Of a DNA stretch of 34,343 nt, positions 33,301 through 34,343 are shown one piece after another. Under the pieces are notes generated by a model. It saw only the letters and a program-made list of their open reading frames with translations. It had not been told where the DNA came from and did not search any database. Positions within the stretch are counted from its first letter, which is position 1, and each line of letters begins with the position of its first letter. A program made the translations under genes and the position numbers. Source of the stretch: Nitrospira sp. (GTDB lineage: Bacteria; Nitrospirota; Nitrospiria; Nitrospirales; Nitrospiraceae); assembly GCA_029865345.1 (NCBI GenBank), contig JAOUHD010000015.1, positions 1-34,343 on the forward strand, given 5' to 3'.

Positions 33301-34343
33301 ATGGCACAAGACCAACCCATCAAGACGCTCGTGGTCGCATTGGTCGATGATGCGGCAGCAGCAGTCTATTCGATCAACAGGCTCAATCCGGAGGCCCTGT
33401 GTTTCGTGTTGCCTGAAGGAAGTAAGGCTTTGGTGGAATCGGACATACAGCCGAAGATCCAACAGATGCCGAGGCGGTGGGATTGGATCGTGATGGAAGA
33501 CGCAACGCAGTTCCCCGCTATCTATCAGACAATTGCACGGTCGTTACCGGATCTCTTGCGGACATGGGAGATACAGCCGGGGGAGCTGGTCGTGGATCTG
33601 AGTGGAGCCACCCCGGCGATGGCGAGTGCGCTCACCTTGGTGGCGCTTCCATGGACGTCTCGGGTGGTTGAGCTGGCTCGGGCGCGTGACGGTCAGGAGG
33701 ATGATCGGGTCGAGTTGGGTCCAAGGACGCTCGTCTGGACCCAGAGTAATCCATGGGACGAGCAAGCGACCGTGTCACGCCGGGAAGGATGCGAGTTATT
33801 TAATCGGGGTCTCTTTCACGCAGCGGCCAAACTGTTCCGCGCCGTAGAGCTGCGAGTGAGTGGCGGGCACAAGCCGCTCTATCGTGCCTTCACCGATTTG
33901 GCCGAGGGCTATGAGTGCTGGGAACGGTTTCAGTACCGGCAAGCTTGGGACAAGTTGAGAACGGCGACCAAGGCGCTGGAGATGGCGTCGCTGTGGGGTG
34001 GACCGACTGGATTGAAAGCGATCCTGCCTGCGCTGAAGGCCAACGCGAGTTTCCTTGAGAAGCTGGTGCTGGACCCTGCGGAGGTCAAAGAATACCTCGC
34101 GCTGGACCTGTTGGCATATGTGGGCAGGCATCTCCATATCGGCCATGACCCCGAAGGGGCGATGACAGCGCTGGTCCGGGCGTTAGAGGCGTTTGCGCAA
34201 GTCCGGCTCTATAAGGCGCACAAGATCAAGAGTTGGGATGTGTCGCCGGGACAGCTTCCGCAAGCGCTTCAGGAGACCTGCCGAACCTGTTATCTCGAAG
34301 ACATTGACGGCAAATACAAGCTGCCGCTTCAAGCGCAGTTTCG
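33301..34343 (+). CDS. Putative CARF-domain protein, TIGR02710-like CRISPR-associated family (3' end outside the window)
   Basis: The frame is open from ATG 33301 to the last base (347 codons, no stop). Residues 1-130 look like a CARF (Rossmann-like) domain: TLVVALVDDAAAAVYSIN at the start and LVVDLSGATPAMASALTLVAL at about 96-116, with D99 at the place of the family's D-x-T-G-G-T motif. After SNPWDEQ the region REGCELFNRGLFHAAAKLFR and EGYECWERFQYRQAWDKL, then YLALDLLAYVGRHLHIGHDPEGAMTALVRALEAFAQVRLYKAHKIKS, matches the helical pattern I know from TIGR02710 proteins. CARF proteins bind cyclic oligoadenylates made by type III CRISPR complexes. No array or cas gene is in the window. The output domain, if any, is unseen. 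Confidence 0.75.
   Translation, partial: MAQDQPIKTLVVALVDDAAAAVYSINRLNPEALCFVLPEGSKALVESDIQPKIQQMPRRWDWIVMEDATQFPAIYQTIARSLPDLLRTWEIQPGELVVDLSGATPAMASALTLVALPWTSRVVELARARDGQEDDRVELGPRTLVWTQSNPWDEQATVSRREGCELFNRGLFHAAAKLFRAVELRVSGGHKPLYRAFTDLAEGYECWERFQYRQAWDKLRTATKALEMASLWGGPTGLKAILPALKANASFLEKLVLDPAEVKEYLALDLLAYVGRHLHIGHDPEGAMTALVRALEAFAQVRLYKAHKIKSWDVSPGQLPQALQETCRTCYLEDIDGKYKLPLQAQF

Noticed and set aside
1..34343. CRISPR array to go with the CARF-type gene
   Set aside because: I saw no regularly spaced direct repeats on either strand in this window.

Overview
The window reads as a chromosomal segment of a Gram-negative, GC-rich bacterium. The ADP-heptose genes (gmhA, rfaE2), the SurA-type and lipoprotein peptidyl-prolyl isomerases, a B-type succinate dehydrogenase/fumarate reductase, and the style of the signalling genes and of one interspersed repeat suggest Nitrospirota (Nitrospira-like). 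That placement is an impression from protein and repeat character, not a database result. No rRNA, tRNA, insertion sequence, phage gene or CRISPR array was seen.

Region 1 (1-5985, + strand) is a signalling block. It holds the end of a histidine kinase followed by four tandem paralogues that all start with the same variant receiver domain (core [14 protein letters not shown], conserved ARxxLFG insert). Their outputs differ: a HisKA remnant without ATPase, a full HisKA-HATPase-REC hybrid, a HisKA-HATPase kinase, and a GGDEF diguanylate cyclase. Region 2 (6112-9549) is sdhCAB, linking the TCA or reductive TCA cycle to the quinone pool. Region 3 (9756-13508) has a zinc-ribbon/PilZ protein (a possible c-di-GMP receptor), a small unknown gene on the minus strand, a LemA-TPM-TPM envelope cluster and a bactofilin.

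Region 4 (13760-18350, + strand) contains murJ, ogt, dtd, an unknown gene, an isoaspartyl peptidase and a VOC-fold protein, mostly with overlapping or very short junctions. Region 5 has the divergent pair mtgA/engB with only 16 bases between start codons, then a 230-base repeat with inverted ends (19825-20056). Region 6 (20094-26010, minus strand) is an operon running rfaE2 > mfd > PpiC-type lipoprotein > SurA-like chaperone.

Region 7 (26212-29424) is a 1070-residue membrane hybrid kinase (TM-PAS-GAF-PAS-HisKA-HATPase-REC-REC). Region 8 (29458-33149, minus strand) runs nfeD > stomatin > gmhA > deoxyhypusine-synthase-like protein > SprT-like metalloprotein. Region 9 (33301 to the window end, + strand) is an open, unterminated gene that resembles the TIGR02710 family of CRISPR-associated CARF proteins.

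Together these genes cover envelope building (murJ, mtgA, bactofilin, heptose genes, chaperones), two-component and c-di-GMP signalling, repair (mfd, ogt) and translation quality control (dtd, engB). Several transcription-unit heads (sdhC, murJ, rfaE2, the CARF gene) have a -10 hexamer 6-9 bases before the ATG and no Shine-Dalgarno, which suggests leaderless mRNAs. The two most interesting items are the CARF-type gene at the right edge and the tandem variant-receiver array at the left edge.
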